From Talpa occidentalis (Eukaryota > Chordata > Mammalia > Eulipotyphla > Talpidae), in the NCBI RefSeq assembly GCF_014898055.3, contig NW_023605194.1, positions 65,349,361-65,413,360 of the forward strand: a stretch of 64,000 bases of DNA, in the 5' to 3' direction. Position 1 is the stretch's first letter. The number at the start of each line of letters is the position of its first letter. The notes below the pieces were generated by a model. The model was not told the DNA's origin, searched no databases, and worked only from the letters and a program-made list of their open reading frames with translations. Shown here piece after piece: positions 45,351-58,369 of the stretch. The position numbers and the translations under genes were made by a program.

Positions 45351-45355
45351 ACAAA

Positions 45356-47289
45356 TCATCAGCAGGCTCAAAAATCAGTATATTTATCAGTATGAGTATG
45401 GAAAAAAGTGAAGGGAAGTCACAGAGCATGTAGAACTATAAAAAGCAGGAGACTCCCAGAAGCCATTAGATAGTCACAGGAAAATGCTGTGGGTCAATTT
45501 GAGGAAATGACTGCAACTGTGATAGGTTTAGCCCAATTAGTATTTGGTGAATGCAAAGGAAGTCTACCATTAGCCCACTCCTGGGGCGGGAGAAATTTAT
45601 CCTCGGTGAGCTCTACAGTCACTCCAAGACTACATTCCAGGACAGAGCCCATGTGAAGGAGAAATTGCTGAAATGGAATCAAGCTTTGGCCAGAGAGAGA
45701 CAGTAGAAACAAAGAAAAAGTAGGTCCAAGTAAAAGTGAGGGAGGGGACTAGAGTCAGGAAATTTCAAAAAAGAAAGCAACCCACCATATTTCTGAACAC
45801 ACACAGAGCAGTAAGTAAGCTCTGAGAGGTGAGAAAAGCAATCTGACATGAGACTTCTCCTAAATGATCAGAAAACTAAATTCACATTACAATGAGTAAC
45901 AGAAAAGTAATAAAGAGTAGAAATACGTTCCTATGGGAAAAAAAGGTATACTAGGAATACATACTCAAAAACTAAATACAAAAAAACTCCATTAACATTA
46001 GTCACAATTATCTTTTGAGATTTATAATCTCTAAAAGATGGGCAATTTTAAAAAACACCAACCAACCATTAATCACTGATATACTTTTATTAGGTAATCT
46101 AAAGTATCTTAAACTCATTATTTCCAAGAAGCATCCACTAGATCCAAAGTTACAAAGTAGCACCATTCAGACCATAGCTATGTTTGGTTTGACCTGCATC
46201 AATATTGTACTGTATTGTCAGTATTTAAAAATTGGTAAGATATAATGTTCTTAAAAATTCTGATTTTGGGCTCTTTTGAAAAACCGGAAAGATCTAGCAA
46301 GATATAGTTCCCTAAGACAATAATCAGCTGACTAGGAATAAGGGTTACCCTTCAGAGAGGACATTTACCTGCTACACAAGATACAAAGATCACTCCAAGT
46401 TATCTAACATAGGTTGGATTCATTCATTTGTTACTTGCCTGGCCCTATTATACATTTGAGTATGTTTAAGTCAAATCTAATACTATTACCATAATCTAAA
46501 TATAATGGAATTGAATAGTGATAAAGTTAAGGAAAAGGAAGTAATATTGGTTTACACTGTAACTTCTCTAGCCATGAGGCAGAAAGCTCAAAGCCAGGAA
46601 CAACCAGAAGCTCAATGCTTCCTTATGCTCTCTGTAAGATCTATTTAGGACACACAAGAGGTCAGGAAGGATTGTGGTAATAATATTCCCATTGCCTCAC
46701 AAAAAACGTATCTGTGAGTTACTCTCACCTCTCTTCCCCACTGAAGAATTTCAATGAACTGAGAAGATACATGACAATATATACAAAACATTATATTTTC
46801 AATATATAATTAACTTAAATTAATGGACTACCTTATATTCTTCTTTTCAAACAAGTTTTCAGAATGCAGTGTGTACTTTACTCTTAAAGTACATCTCAAT
46901 TCACACTATCCTAGTTTTCAAGTACTGAATAACCATACGCGGCTGCTAGGTACTGTGGCAAACAGTATAGGATAGAGAAATGTGGGACAGTCTTACATAT
47001 TTGCATTCAAAAGCCAATCAAATAAAAAGAAAAGAGAAAAAAAGATACAAAAAAATGACCAGTACATGTTAGAAAAAAATATGTGATGGAAAAAAGAAAG
47101 AAACCAACAGGTCTATGTACAATTATGATGAGTTCAAAGTCCTATTACCTTCCAGGTACAAAAGAACTTAAATCTAGGTTTGACCTACATTTATTTTAAA
47201 CTTGAGGTTCTTAGGTTTTTATTTCAAAAAGCATTAAAATCCATTTTTTCTTTTGAATGCCTTAATGTCAGGCATATGTAAAAATCAAC
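45356..47289. other. Unassigned intronic sequence
   Basis: Probably within the long MINPP1 intron. The frame 45712-45494 (minus) has no recognisable domain. AT-rich; no repeat I can name. Confidence 0.4.
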
Positions 47290-48510
47290 TGTTTTTTATT
47301 TTCAACATAGTATTGAAAGTCCTAGCTAATGCAATGAGACAAAAATGAAAGGTATTCTCAATATGGATTGGGAAGGAAGAAATATAACTCTCTGTTGCAG
47401 ATAACATGATTGTCTGTATCTACCAAAAATTCTGGAACTAGTAAGAAATTACAGCAAAATTGCAAGTTACAAGGCTAACAGAAAAAGTCAACTGCTTTTA
47501 TATAAACATGTAGAAATTTCAAATTAAAAACACATTACCATTTATTGATACATTAATAGAAAAAACAACACTTAGGTATTAAATAAGGAAATATTTAGAA
47601 GACCTATATGAGAAAAACTACAAAGTCGAAGAACAACTAAATAAATGGAAAGATATTCTATGTTCAGGGACAGGAAGACAATATTGTCAAAATCTCAGTT
47701 CTTGCCAATTTAATCTAGAGTCAACAAAATCAAAATCAAATTCCATTTTTGTGGGTATGGACAAACTGATTCTAAAATTTATATGTAGAGGCAAAAGATT
47801 CAGAAAGGTTAACTCAATATTTAAAAGCTGATGTGTTCAAATATATGACACTACTTGTTTTAAAGATTTATTATAAAGCTACATTAATCAAAGACAGGTG
47901 ATACTGGAAAAAGAATAGAAAAATCAATCAATAGAACAGAGTCCAGAAATACATCCACATAAATATAATTCACTGACCTTTGACAAAGGCACAAAGGTAA
48001 TATATCAAAGAGAGTCTTTTCAACATTAATTGTTGGAACAGTGGACATTCTCAAATGCAAGAAAATGAATATAGGGCCTCCCCTGGTGGCGCAGCAATTG
48101 AGCGCTGGGCTGCGAAGCTGCCTGCAGCCTCTGCAGTGCTGGTTTGATCCCTGGCCGCCAGTGAGGGTCCCACATGGCTCACAGACCTCTCCTGCTGCGC
48201 CCGCTGCTCCCCTCAGCAGTGTATTTCATCAGTCTGCCTGTTCTGTTCCCTGCTCTGGCTCTGGTGAATTCTCTCACCCTCCCACGCTTCTGACTGTACC
48301 CAGTGCTCGTATAAATAAAATAAATAAATCTTAAAAAAAAAAAAAAGGAAATGAATATAGAGTCATACCTTATACCCCCTCACAAAAATTAACTCAAAAT
48401 GGATCAGATATAAGTCAGTACTATAAAACTCCTAGAAGATAACATAGGAGAAAATCCAGATGCATTTATTTCTATGCACATGTGATTTAACAAGGAGGAT
48501 ACTTTATCAA
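47290..48510 (+). mobile_element. Old LINE-1 ORF2 fragment with a SINE insertion
   Basis: ORF2-like text such as AACATAGTATTGAAAGTCCT and TCAATAGAACAGAGTCCAGA continues after the SINE (TTAACTCAAAATGGATCAGA). Confidence 0.75.
48074..48348 (+). mobile_element. tRNA-derived SINE
   Basis: Plus orientation, flanked by GAAAATGAATATA and GGAAATGAATATA. Confidence 0.93.
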
Positions 48511-48594
48511 ATTCATCGAGTATTATAACATTTTGCTTGAATAACAGCATTAGGTATCTCACTGTGAGGCAGTAATGTTTAATGCTATTGTACT

Positions 48595-49880
48595 TTTTTA
48601 GGACTTTTTTTTTTAACTTAGATCAACCCACCACTGTCACTGTGTTCCCCTTTCCTTCCTTTCATTCTCCCTCTTTACCTTAGAGAAACTTAGGATATTT
48701 ACTAATGTCTACTAATTTTTGAAAGTGTTTTGGTATCAAACTGCAATGTAAATGTGCAGCATCTGTTATTGTTTTGACTTAGTTTGCAGCACATAATTCT
48801 CTTAAATTCCCTTCATTTTTTTTTAAAATAGCTGCATTTCATCATATCTATGAGTGTCTAATACCTTTTACATACTTCACCTTCTTGATCCAATAGTACG
48901 TCAATAGCATTTAGGCTGCTTCCATGCCCTAGCTATAGTAAAGAATGGTGTTATGAATATTGTGGAGAATATGGAGTTTTTTGTTGATGCTTTCATTTTC
49001 TATGGATATATGCCTAAGATTAGGATTGCCAGGTTAGTATTTCCATTTTTCATTTTTTAAGGTAATTCCAGAATGCTTTCCAGATTGCATCAGTTCACAC
49101 TCCCACTAACAGTGTAATAAGGTTCTTTTTCTCCATATCCTCTCCAACACTTCTTGGTTTTTTTTTTTTGGTTTTAATATGTGTCATTCTCATGGGTGTG
49201 AGGTGGTATCTCATTGTAGTTGCTTTTTTTTTTAAAGATTTATTTATTTATGCATACAAGAGCTGGGGTACAGGCCAAAGGTGCAGGGTAGAGGCGGTGA
49301 GAGGACTCACCAGAGACAGAGTGGGGGACAGAACAGGCAGACTGACTGAAATACACTGCTGAGGGGAGCAGCAGGCGGGACAGGAGAGGTCTGCTGCACC
49401 ATGTGGGTTTCTCCCTGTCCGGCCAAGGATCGAACTCGTGCTGCAGAGGCTGTGAATTGCTTCATAGTGTGGTGCTTAAACTCTTGCACCACCAGGGAAG
49501 CCCTCTCATTGTAGTTTTAATCGGCATCTCTCTATTAGGAATGATGATGAATTTTTTTTTATATGCTCCTTTGGCCTTCTGATTATCTACTTTGGTGAAC
49601 TGTCTGTTCATATCTCTAGCTCATTTATTATTGGCTTATTTGTTTTTCAATTATTGAATTATATGAGTTTCTTACGTACCTTGGATAGTAGTACCTTATT
49701 AGTTATTATTGTGTGCCTATTTTCTGCCATTCAATAGGGTGTGTATGAAAATACCTCGTATTTTCTTTCACTATATAAAAGCTCTTTAATTTGAGGTAAT
49801 CCCAATTGTTATTTTTGGTTTTAATGCCATAGGGATTGAGTTACAAGATATTAAATAAGGAAGCTCAGATGACTCAGGTA
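48595..49880 (-). mobile_element. Old LINE-1 3' fragment with a SINE insertion
   Basis: Minus orientation: 3'UTR-like start, then late ORF2 complement (TTCTCCATATCCTCTCCAAC; GGTGTGAGGTGGTATCTCAT). Confidence 0.75.
49222..49503 (-). mobile_element. tRNA-derived SINE
   Basis: Minus orientation, flanked by TCTCATTGTAGTT at 49209 and 49504. Confidence 0.93.
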
Positions 49881-49934
49881 GCACCAAAGGTATGACAAAT
49901 GAAAGAAGTAACTGATTACCCTGACTTTCATTAC

Positions 49935-51065
49935 AATTAAAACCTCTGCTCTGAAAAAAACAATGTCAAGAGAAAGAGAAAAAAGTCAGATTGTGAAAAA
50001 ATTATTTGCAAAAGACACATCTGTAGAAGGACTGTTATCTAAAATATAACAAAGAACTCCCAAAACTCAGCAATAAGAAAACAAGCTAGGCAATTAAAAA
50101 GCAGGCAAAAGATCTCAACATGTACCTCACGAAAGACATACAAATGGCAGGTAAGCATATGAAAAGATGCTCAACACCATACATCATTAGGAATTACAAA
50201 TTAAAACAAAGCACAACTACACATCTATTAGAATGTTCAATATCCAGAACAATGACAACACCAAATGGTGTCAACAGGAACTCTCATTACTAAAGGGAAT
50301 GCAAAATGATGCAGTCACATGGAAGTCAGTTTGGCGGTTTCTTAGGAAATAAACATATTCCAACCATATGATCCAACAATTGTGTCCCCTTATATTTATG
50401 CAAGTAAATTAAAAACTTATATCCACACAAAATCCTGAACTTGGATGCTTACAGCAGCTTTAATGCCAAAACATGGAAGCAATCAGATATCTTTTAAGTA
50501 GGTGAATGTATAAACTGTAGCATATCCAGATACTGGAGTATTATTCAGCACTAAAGAACTACTAAGTCATGAAGACAAGGAAAGAAACTTAAATGCACAT
50601 TACTAACTTTAAAAAGCTAATCTGAAAAAGGCTATGTATTATATGATTCCAACTATATAACATTCTGGAAAAGGTTAAAGGATGGGAATAGTAAAAAGAT
50701 CAGTGGTTGTTAGGGACTAAACAGGGAGGAAGGGATCAACAGGCAGAGCGCAGAGGATTTTAGTTTTAACACAGTGAAAATATTACGTATGATACGACGA
50801 TAGAAGACATGATCACAAATTGGTGCAAACCCAGACAACATACAACACCAAGAAAGAGCACTAATACAAACTGTAAACTTTGGGTGATAATGATGTATTA
50901 ATGTAGGGTCACAAATTGCAATAAATGTATACTAACGTGGTATGGGATGTCGATAATAAGGAAGGTGGTGGTGGTCGGGGCGAGAGGGAAAGGGAGTCTG
51001 TGGGAATGCTCTGTACCTTCTGTTCAGTTTTGCTATGAACCTAAAACTGCTCAAAAAAAGTTTAT
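49935..51065 (+). mobile_element. Old LINE-1 3' half
   Basis: Plus orientation from AACCTCTGCTCTGAAAAAAA through GTATTATTCAGCACTAAAGA to AAACTGCTCAAAAAAAGTTT. No open frame of note. Confidence 0.75.
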
Positions 51066-51733
51066 TAATAAAAAAACTACCATGTGGATACATGTGACCA
51101 AAAGGAGCATATTTTCCTTCCAAAGAGTTAACATAATCCCTCTTAACAGCTGGTGATGCTTATTCCTGTTTGGCCTTTTATAAAACATACTCAAATTTCA
51201 ATTTTCTTTGACAAAGTTAAGTAGCATACATGTCCAAATGGTATTACATTTCTAGTCTAAATAATATCCGAACACCAAAAACAGGGAGTTAGATATCTTC
51301 AGAGAGTGGAGGCTAAAAGGGCTGGAGAGATTGTGTAGGTGCACACATACAGTAGAGGTTTTTGTTGGCTTTTTAAAATCTAAAGATGCCAAAGCAAACA
51401 CATAAGAATACTTATAGTCCAAATTTCAGCAGAAGCCATGGAAGGTACGTGCCAGGTTTCTATAAATTAAAAAAAAATTCTGTGAAGTGAGCCAGCTCCA
51501 TTTTAGGAACATGATGCAGCTCATTGCTCTGTTTCATAAAGGACAGTACATATTTCATAAAGGACAATAAATAAACCTGCCCAATTGCTATCTGAAAGAA
51601 CCAAACCCAAGCTTTTTAAAGTAAAACAGGTCTATGACAAAGTCCATGACACTGGAAACAGCAAACGGGTAAAAGTGTGTGCATATGTCTGAGTGAGGGA
51701 GCAAGGGAGAGAGAGTCAGTGAGTGAGTGAGCA

Positions 51734-51780
<47 letters not shown>

Positions 51781-52088
51781 AAGAGGAGAGAGAACATTAA
51801 GTTTGGAAGAACAAAAGGAGAAGGAATGTGAAAAAAAGTCGCCTCTCAGTTTACTCAGTTACTGATAAAAGGTGTCTGCACATAATTTCGTCAGAAGACT
51901 GTTGAGAATATAAACATTAATAAGATGTTTCTATCTCCACCCTATCAATGGCTCCATGTAGCTTTCTTTACCATGACCAGACCTTCAATAAACAAAGTTG
52001 CAAGGTTCTGGATGCCATGACAAAAAGAATAAAGTTTCTATCTTTAACAAAAGAACACAGTCTTTCGGCAGGAAGATGTACATAATTT
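51066..52088. other. Unassigned sequence with a GT microsatellite
   Basis: Nothing coding recognised; see the GT repeat at 51737. Confidence 0.4.
51737..51774 (+). repeat. (GT)19 microsatellite
   Basis: Nineteen uninterrupted GT units, preceded by GAGTGAGTGAG-type repeats. Confidence 0.97.
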
Positions 52089-52352
52089 TTTTTTTAAAGT
52101 TTTATTTATTTATACAAGAACCGGGGTACAGGCCAGATGTGTGGAGGGTGAGAGAATTCACCAGAGACAGAGCAGGGAGCAGAACAGGCAGACTGACAAA
52201 ATACACTGCTGAGGGGAGCAGTGGGCACAACAGGAGAGGTCTGCTGCACCATGTGGGACCCTTGCTGGCTGGCCGGGATCGAACCCGTGCTGCAGAGGTT
52301 GCAGAAAGCTTCACAGCTCTGTGCTCAACCACCTGCACCACCAGGGAGGCCC
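52089..52352 (-). mobile_element. tRNA-derived SINE
   Basis: Minus orientation, flanked by AAGATGTACATAATTTT and AAGATGTAAATAATTTT. Confidence 0.92.
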
Positions 52353-53236
52353 AAGATGTAAATAATTTTTAAAGGAGGAATATCCAAGATGATCACTAAT
52401 GAGGCATAGGCAATACTCACTGGATCTGTAAATTTTAACTTTTGGGGACAAGCAACTATTTGAGGATCTGACTAAAATATTGGAACTTTATTCCAGAGAA
52501 ATGCACTTACCCATAAAAATTTGAAAACAATTTTAGGAGTTCAGACTTTCTATACCCCAAGAATCCCCATGCTATATATTATATTACAATCTGACATTCT
52601 AAATAATAAACATAAAATTCTGTTACCTAGTGGTTTATATCTCCTGCATTATGTGGGAGCCCTATATTTTAAAATGTCTAAACAGATTCAATTTACATTT
52701 TAAAGGTACATACTTATCAAATTAAAAATAATTCAGATGTTCTATAATTTGCATTGAACTTTCCTAATTTTTTGAATCATTCTATTTCTGTGTTTTCTGA
52801 ATTCTGACTATGTATTCTGATTTATCAGCATAGACTCCTTCAAGTCACGTTTCTCTTATTAACTTATATAACCCACTTGTAAATGATTCTTCTTTCCTTA
52901 GAGCTCATGGCACACTAATCTTCCAAAGAAAGGAAAAATCAAAGGCATGGACTAGGACACCTTTAACTTTCTTCTGGCATTCTGATAACAATGCCTTAAA
53001 CTCGGGATGTCATATTTTCTGAAAAGTGACAAGAACAGGTTAAAACAAGTACATTCAAGCATTAAAATATAAAAAGAACCAAAAAATGTTAACTATTAAT
53101 ATAATTATGGAAATGCACAGTTGGGATCATAATGTTTTAGGGTTGAGATGTGGTCAAGTCTTCTCATTTCAGAAAGAAGAAAAAGATAAGTGAAATTATC
53201 CAATGTTATTTAGCAAGGTAAGAATTCAGTTCTCCA
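52353..53236. other. Unassigned AT-rich sequence
   Basis: No repeat, exon or RNA recognised. Confidence 0.4.
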
Positions 53237-53500
53237 GGGCCTCCCTGGTGGCACAGCAGTTGAGCGCTGGGTTTCGAAGCTGCCCACAGCCTCTGCAGTG
53301 CCGGTTCGATCCCCAGACACCTGGTGAGGGTCCCACATGGCACGCAGACCTCTCCTGCCGCCTGCTGCTCCCCTGAGCAGTGCGTTTCATCAGTCTGCCT
53401 GCTCTACTCTCCGCTCTAACTCTGGTGAATTCTCTCACCCTCCCGTGCTTCTGACTGTACCCAGTGCTTGTATAAATAAATCTTTAAAAAAAAAAAAAAA
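53237..53500 (+). mobile_element. tRNA-derived SINE
   Basis: Plus orientation, flanked by the 17-bp duplication AAGAATTCAGTTCTCCA (53220 and 53501). Confidence 0.95.
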
Positions 53501-53517
53501 AAGAATTCAGTTCTCCA

Positions 53518-54599
53518 AATAATAGCCTCTTGTACTTGTATCAGTTGGTAAGGAGATTTTATCAAAGTTTCAATTAAAAATAAAATTAAGGCTGAAGTCC
53601 AAACTTATATTGCTAATTATATGTGTATTCAAAGTAGGTGAGAAAAAAAAAAACACCCAAAAATGAATTGAAGACATTCAAGGAGCTCAGTAAGAAAAAA
53701 ACAACAAATAATTGCATGTTTTTCCCCTAAATGTACTCAGCTTAGATTTTTCTAAGCTCTTAGTTTCACACTCAACTAATATTACACAAAGTATTTTTAA
53801 ACATGATCCAAAGAGATCAAATAGAGTTTTAGACAACTCATATAATTCCCTTATTTAAGTAAGTGCACAAATAAGGAACAGGAAATACCAAAGATACTGC
53901 TGTGCTTTGGGAAGAAAATTATCAGTAGAAACAAAATTTTTAAGTCTTCTTATACATGTTATTGAGACATTAGCTCCAAAGTGGCTTTTAAGGAAGCATC
54001 AGTTTGACAGATCAACACAAATGTAAAACTAAAATGACCCAAGCATAGTCTTTTCTCAAGCAAAAACAGATAACAATTTATGCTGCCAGTCAAGATGGAG
54101 TAACAGGGATCAGATTTATCTTCCTGCCTTTAACAACTAGAAAGTGAGAAAAAATAAATGAAACTGCAGTTTACAGACACTCAACAACAGAGTGAAGTAT
54201 AAGATAAGGCAAATATGGTCAACTCCAACAATGGCCTTAGCATTCTGGTTATATTATCAGGGAAGGGGAGCAAACAGACATGGCAATTTTTCTGAGTAGA
54301 TGAGATAGGACTCAACAGATTCCAGTAATAAGAATTTAGCAAGGCTACACTATCTAAAACTCACAGGAGAGGAAAGAGTGTTCCACAGATATGCAGGCGT
54401 TCTCATCAAGTTAGTAAGAATCACACGTGTATGTGAGAAAACTATGCAAATCCAGGGAAAAACATAGAGGGAGAAGAAAATAGGTGAAAAATTTCCAGAG
54501 CTAACATAGGGCCAGCAGTCTGTGTTTCCACAAGCCAAACTAGGAAAACCTCAAAATACACAGTGTACCAAATAGATGCTCAGGAGGAACTGTTTCATA
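53518..54599. other. Unassigned sequence with a possible old L1 5' end
   Basis: From about 54085, GCCAGTCAAGATGGAGTAAC resembles an old L1 5' end (similar phrase at 35600). Nothing else recognised. Confidence 0.4.
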
Positions 54600-55365
54600 G
54601 TGGGGCAAAATCAACCCACAAAAAATATCATTACAAAGACAAACACAGACCTGTATATCTGAGAAAGGATCTGTACCTAGAATATACATAAAGATGTCTT
54701 ACAACAAAATAATAAAAAAAAAATTAACAACCAAATTTAAAAATGGAAAAGATGTGAACAGATACTATATACCAAAGACAAAATCCCTCAGTCATTTCAT
54801 CCCTAGGTATTACCCAAGAAAGATGAAAGTATATATCCCTAAAAAGATAGCTCCTTTGTTTTTAATAGCTTCAAACTGAAAACAACCCAAATATCCATCA
54901 AAAGGAGAATGCAAAAACAAATTGTAGTTTATCTATTAATTAAATACTACTCAGTCTAAAAAGAAATGAACTACTGGTACCTACTGAAATACAGATGAAT
55001 CTCATAGCCAGATTATGCTGAATGGAAGAAGTTAAACCAAAACATGTACATATTACATGGCTCTTTTATATAAAATTCAAGAAAATACAGATTAATATAT
55101 AGTGAAAGTGAAAGCTGTGTATATCTATTAATACATATATTAATGTACAGCTGGCCTGGATGGGATATTGAAAGTGGGTTAGAGTCACAAACATTAACAA
55201 GTGATGGGTATTTCATCATCTTGATTATGGAGATAGTTTTATGAGGGTGTGTATATATCTATATACACATATACACACACACAGAGGTAAAAATTCATCA
55301 AATTGTATGCTTGAAATATGTGCTCTTTACATCAATTATATTTCAATAAAGTTGTTTTTAAAAAA
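54600..55365 (+). mobile_element. Old LINE-1 3' part
   Basis: Late-ORF2-like text (AACAACCCAAATATCCATCA; AATTAAATACTACTCAGTCT) and a 3' end at ATATTTCAATAAAGTTG. Confidence 0.7.
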
Positions 55366-55408
55366 TCAGAATAATAAAGACTGATATGCTAAGGTTAGGG
55401 AAAGTAGT

Positions 55409-55508
55409 NNNNNNNNNNNNNNNNNNNNNNNNNNNNNNNNNNNNNNNNNNNNNNNNNNNNNNNNNNNNNNNNNNNNNNNNNNNNNNNNNNNNNNNNNNNN
55501 NNNNNNNN
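55409..55508. other. Assembly gap (100 N)
   Basis: Exactly 100 N; frames crossing it are meaningless. Confidence 0.99.
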
Positions 55509-55636
55509 ATCTGGTGTAGGAATTTTCTCCTTGTTATAAACAACTATAAAGCTGGACAGAATGTATGAGGCAATCATTTTTTGACACTAACAAATAAGGC
55601 AGACCAAGCTTACAATCCTTAAGAAAAGAAAAACAT

Positions 55637-55961
55637 GGGCCTCCCCAGTGGCGCAGCGGTTGAGCGCTGGGTTGCGAAGCTGCCCGCGGCCTCTGCGGCG
55701 CCGGTTCAATCCCCGGCTGCTTCCCGGCCACCGGAGGAGGGTCCCGCATGGCGTGCAGACCTCTCCTGCCGCCCGCTGCTCCCCTCAGCAGTGTACTTCG
55801 GTCCTTCTGCCTGTTCTGCTCCCCGCTCTGGCACTGGTGAATTCTCTCACCCTCCCGCGCTTCTGACTGTACCCAGTGCATGTATAAACAAAACAAACAA
55901 ACAAATAAAGAAAGAAAGAAAACATGCCTCTATTAAAAAAAAAAAAAAAAGAAAAAAAAAA
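55637..55961 (+). mobile_element. tRNA-derived SINE, GCATGCCTCTATT-tail subfamily
   Basis: Plus orientation, flanked by AGAAAAACATG on both sides. The tail has ACATGCCTCTATT before poly(A). Confidence 0.93.
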
Positions 55962-55972
55962 AGAAAAACATG

Positions 55973-56484
55973 AGGTAACCACCATGATTGTCCTGCTTTC
56001 AGCCTGCAGGTTCTTTCTGACACAGCAGAAGAAAAGTGAATAAAGATTTCACAGGCAGAGATTGGCATTCTGGGGTGCTTGGGTAAACAGTTTGTATAAC
56101 ATAGTACCAAAGAAAAGGTGATGAACAAATGAAGGGCCTCAGAAGTCTGTAAGGAAATTCATCTCAGGTCTTTGAGCAAGGGTTGAGCTAAAATATGTTC
56201 AAGATCTGAAAGCATAATGAAGAGGACATTAGACGTACAAAGTACTGGGAAAAAGAATTCTGGCCCATCCAGAGTGAAGAGACATCACTGAGTTCCCTCA
56301 TACTCAGCTGAGACCAAAGAAAGGCTACATTTTAGGAGGAAAGGTTATGCCCTAAGAAAGAAGACAGAAAAACCTTTTTCCCTTTGCAAAGCAAGGGCAG
56401 CAGCTCTCCTGCCCACCTGTAATTATGCAGGTGCCTCTTTCTCCCCCCTTTTCCAAATAAAACTGTCCGTTAAAAAAAAAAACA
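55973..56484 (+). mobile_element. Probable old L1 5' region
   Basis: Text such as TCTGGCCCATCCAGAGTGAA resembles old L1 5'UTR. Weak; listed because the stretch holds no gene. Confidence 0.35.
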
Positions 56485-56784
56485 GGGCCTCCCCAGTGGC
56501 GCAGCGGTTGAGCGTTGGGTTGCGAAGCTGCCCGCAGCCTCTGCAGCGCCAGTTCGATCCCCGGGCACTGGCGAGGGTCCCACATGGCGCGCAGACCTCT
56601 CCTGCCGCCTGCTGCTCCCCTCGGCAGTGTATTTCGTCAGTCTGCCTGTTCTGCTCCCCGCTCTGGCTCTGGTAAATTCTTGCACCCTCCCGCGCGTCTG
56701 ACTGTACCCAGTGCTTGTATAAATAAATAAATCTTTTAAAAAAAAACAAAAAAATTAAAAATTAAAAAATTAAAAAAAAAAAAA
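56485..56784 (+). mobile_element. tRNA-derived SINE in an A-rich tract
   Basis: Plus orientation, with a long TTAAAAA-type tail. It sits after an A-run, so the target duplication cannot be resolved. Confidence 0.9.
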
Positions 56785-57065
56785 ACTGAACTAGACCTAC
56801 CTTAACAAAGAAAACTAATAAGCCTGACAATACTGGAAAATTATCTATTAATTTAAATGCCTATGAAAATGAAACTCAGCACCCTTAAACAAATAACAAT
56901 CTAGACTCCCTAACAACCTTTCATCTACAATAATCTACAATTAAAATTTACTAGATATGAAAAGCAGGAAAAAGTAACCCATGACCAAGGGGGAAAAGGC
57001 AATTAAAAGAAACAGACTCCAGTATTAGCATGAACTTTAAAGCAGCTAATATAAATATATACAAG
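56785..57065 (+). mobile_element. Probable old L1 ORF1 region
   Basis: AATTTAAATGCCTATGAAAA and nearby A-rich text resemble an old L1/HAL1 ORF1. Weak. Confidence 0.35.
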
Positions 57066-57318
57066 AGGGAGTCCTTAGTGATACAACCTATGAAGCTATC
57101 CGCAGCCACTGCAGCATGAGTTTGATCCCCAGCCAGGGAGCTACCCACATGGCACAGCTGACCTCTCCTGACTTGCCTGCTGCTGCCCTCAGCGGTGTAT
57201 TTCAGTCAATCTGCCTGTTCTGCTCCCCACTCTGTCTCTGGGGAATGCTCTCACCCCCACACCTCTGGCCTATCCCTAGATCTTATATGCATAAATAAAT
57301 AAATCTTAAAAATAAATA
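57066..57318 (+). mobile_element. tRNA-derived SINE, diverged TTAAGAC-type
   Basis: Plus orientation; the head has lost several bases (GGAGTCCTTAGTGATACAAC). Flanked by ATATACAAGA and AAATACAAGA. Confidence 0.85.
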
Positions 57319-57451
57319 AATACAAGAATGTAAAGGAAAGTTACCATAGTAAATGAGGAAAAAACAAAAATCTCAGCAAAGATTAAGCTATAAAAGAAAT
57401 TCTAGGCCTCAAAAATACAATATCTAAAAAAAGAAAAATGTACTGCATGGT

Positions 57452-57724
57452 CTTTTTTTTTTTTTTAAGATTTATTTATTTATTTATACAAGCACTGGGT
57501 ACAGTCAGAAGCGCAGGAGGGTGAGAGAATCCACCAGAGCCAGAGCAGAGCAGAAGGACCAAAGTACACTGCTGAGGGAAGCAACGGGCGGCAGGAGAGG
57601 TCTGCGCGCCATGTGGGACCCTCACCCGGTGGCCGGGGAGCAGCTGGGGGATCTAACCAGTGCTGCAGAGGCTGCGGGCAGCTTCGCAACCCAGCGCTCA
57701 ACCACTGCGCCACCGGGGAGGCCC
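57452..57724 (-). mobile_element. tRNA-derived SINE, inner of a nested pair
   Basis: Minus orientation. It is flanked by CATGGTCTTTTT on both sides, which is itself the left duplication of the next SINE. Confidence 0.9.
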
Positions 57725-57738
57725 CATACATGGTCTTT

Positions 57739-58012
57739 TTAAAAAAAGATTTTATGTTACTTATCTATGCATACAAGAACTGTGGTGTAGGCCAGATGTG
57801 GGGGAGGGGATGCGTTGGTGGCGGTGAGAGGATTCACCAGAAACAGAGTGGGGAGCTGAACAGGTAGATCCACTGAAATATACTTCTGAGGAGAGCAGCA
57901 GGCTAGAGAGTGGAGGTCTGCTGCGCCATGTGGGTTGACTGAACTCATGCAGCAATGGCTGGTGACAGCTTGACAGCACTGAGACTTTAACCCCTGCATC
58001 ACCAGGGAGGCC
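57739..58012 (-). mobile_element. tRNA-derived SINE, older of a nested pair
   Basis: Minus orientation, more diverged. Its left duplication TACTGCATGGT(C)TTTT (57439) was later split by the neighbouring SINE; its right one is TACTGCATGGTTTT (58014). Confidence 0.88.
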
Positions 58013-58084
58013 CCTACTGCATGGTTTTAAAAGAAGATTGAAGGCAGGAGAAGAAAGATGTGTCAACGATATTAACTAAGAACT

Positions 58085-58275
58085 GCGACATCTCTATCCC
58101 ACATGCTCACCATACAAAATAACCTCCGCATTACTCCCATCAAGTGTGGAGTCTATGGCCTCTCCTTGAGTTTGAGCACACCTCTGTGGTGATTGCCTCA
58201 ACAAACAGAATGTGGCAGAAACAATATTAAGTGATTTCTAAGGCTAGATCATGAAAATACCATATACTTTCACCT
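58085..58275 (+). mobile_element. MLT1-like LTR fragment
   Basis: GGAGTCTATGGCCTCTCCTT ... CAACAAACAGAATGTGGCAG fits the MaLR/MLT1 pattern (ctggcctgtgac...accaacagaatgtggcagaag). Diverged. Confidence 0.5.
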
Positions 58276-58369
58276 TGTGCTTAGGATCTTTTTTACTTTT
58301 CGCAAAGTTACAATGCTAACTCATTCTTCTACTAAACTTCTAATGACAAACTAATACATATCCTGCTCA

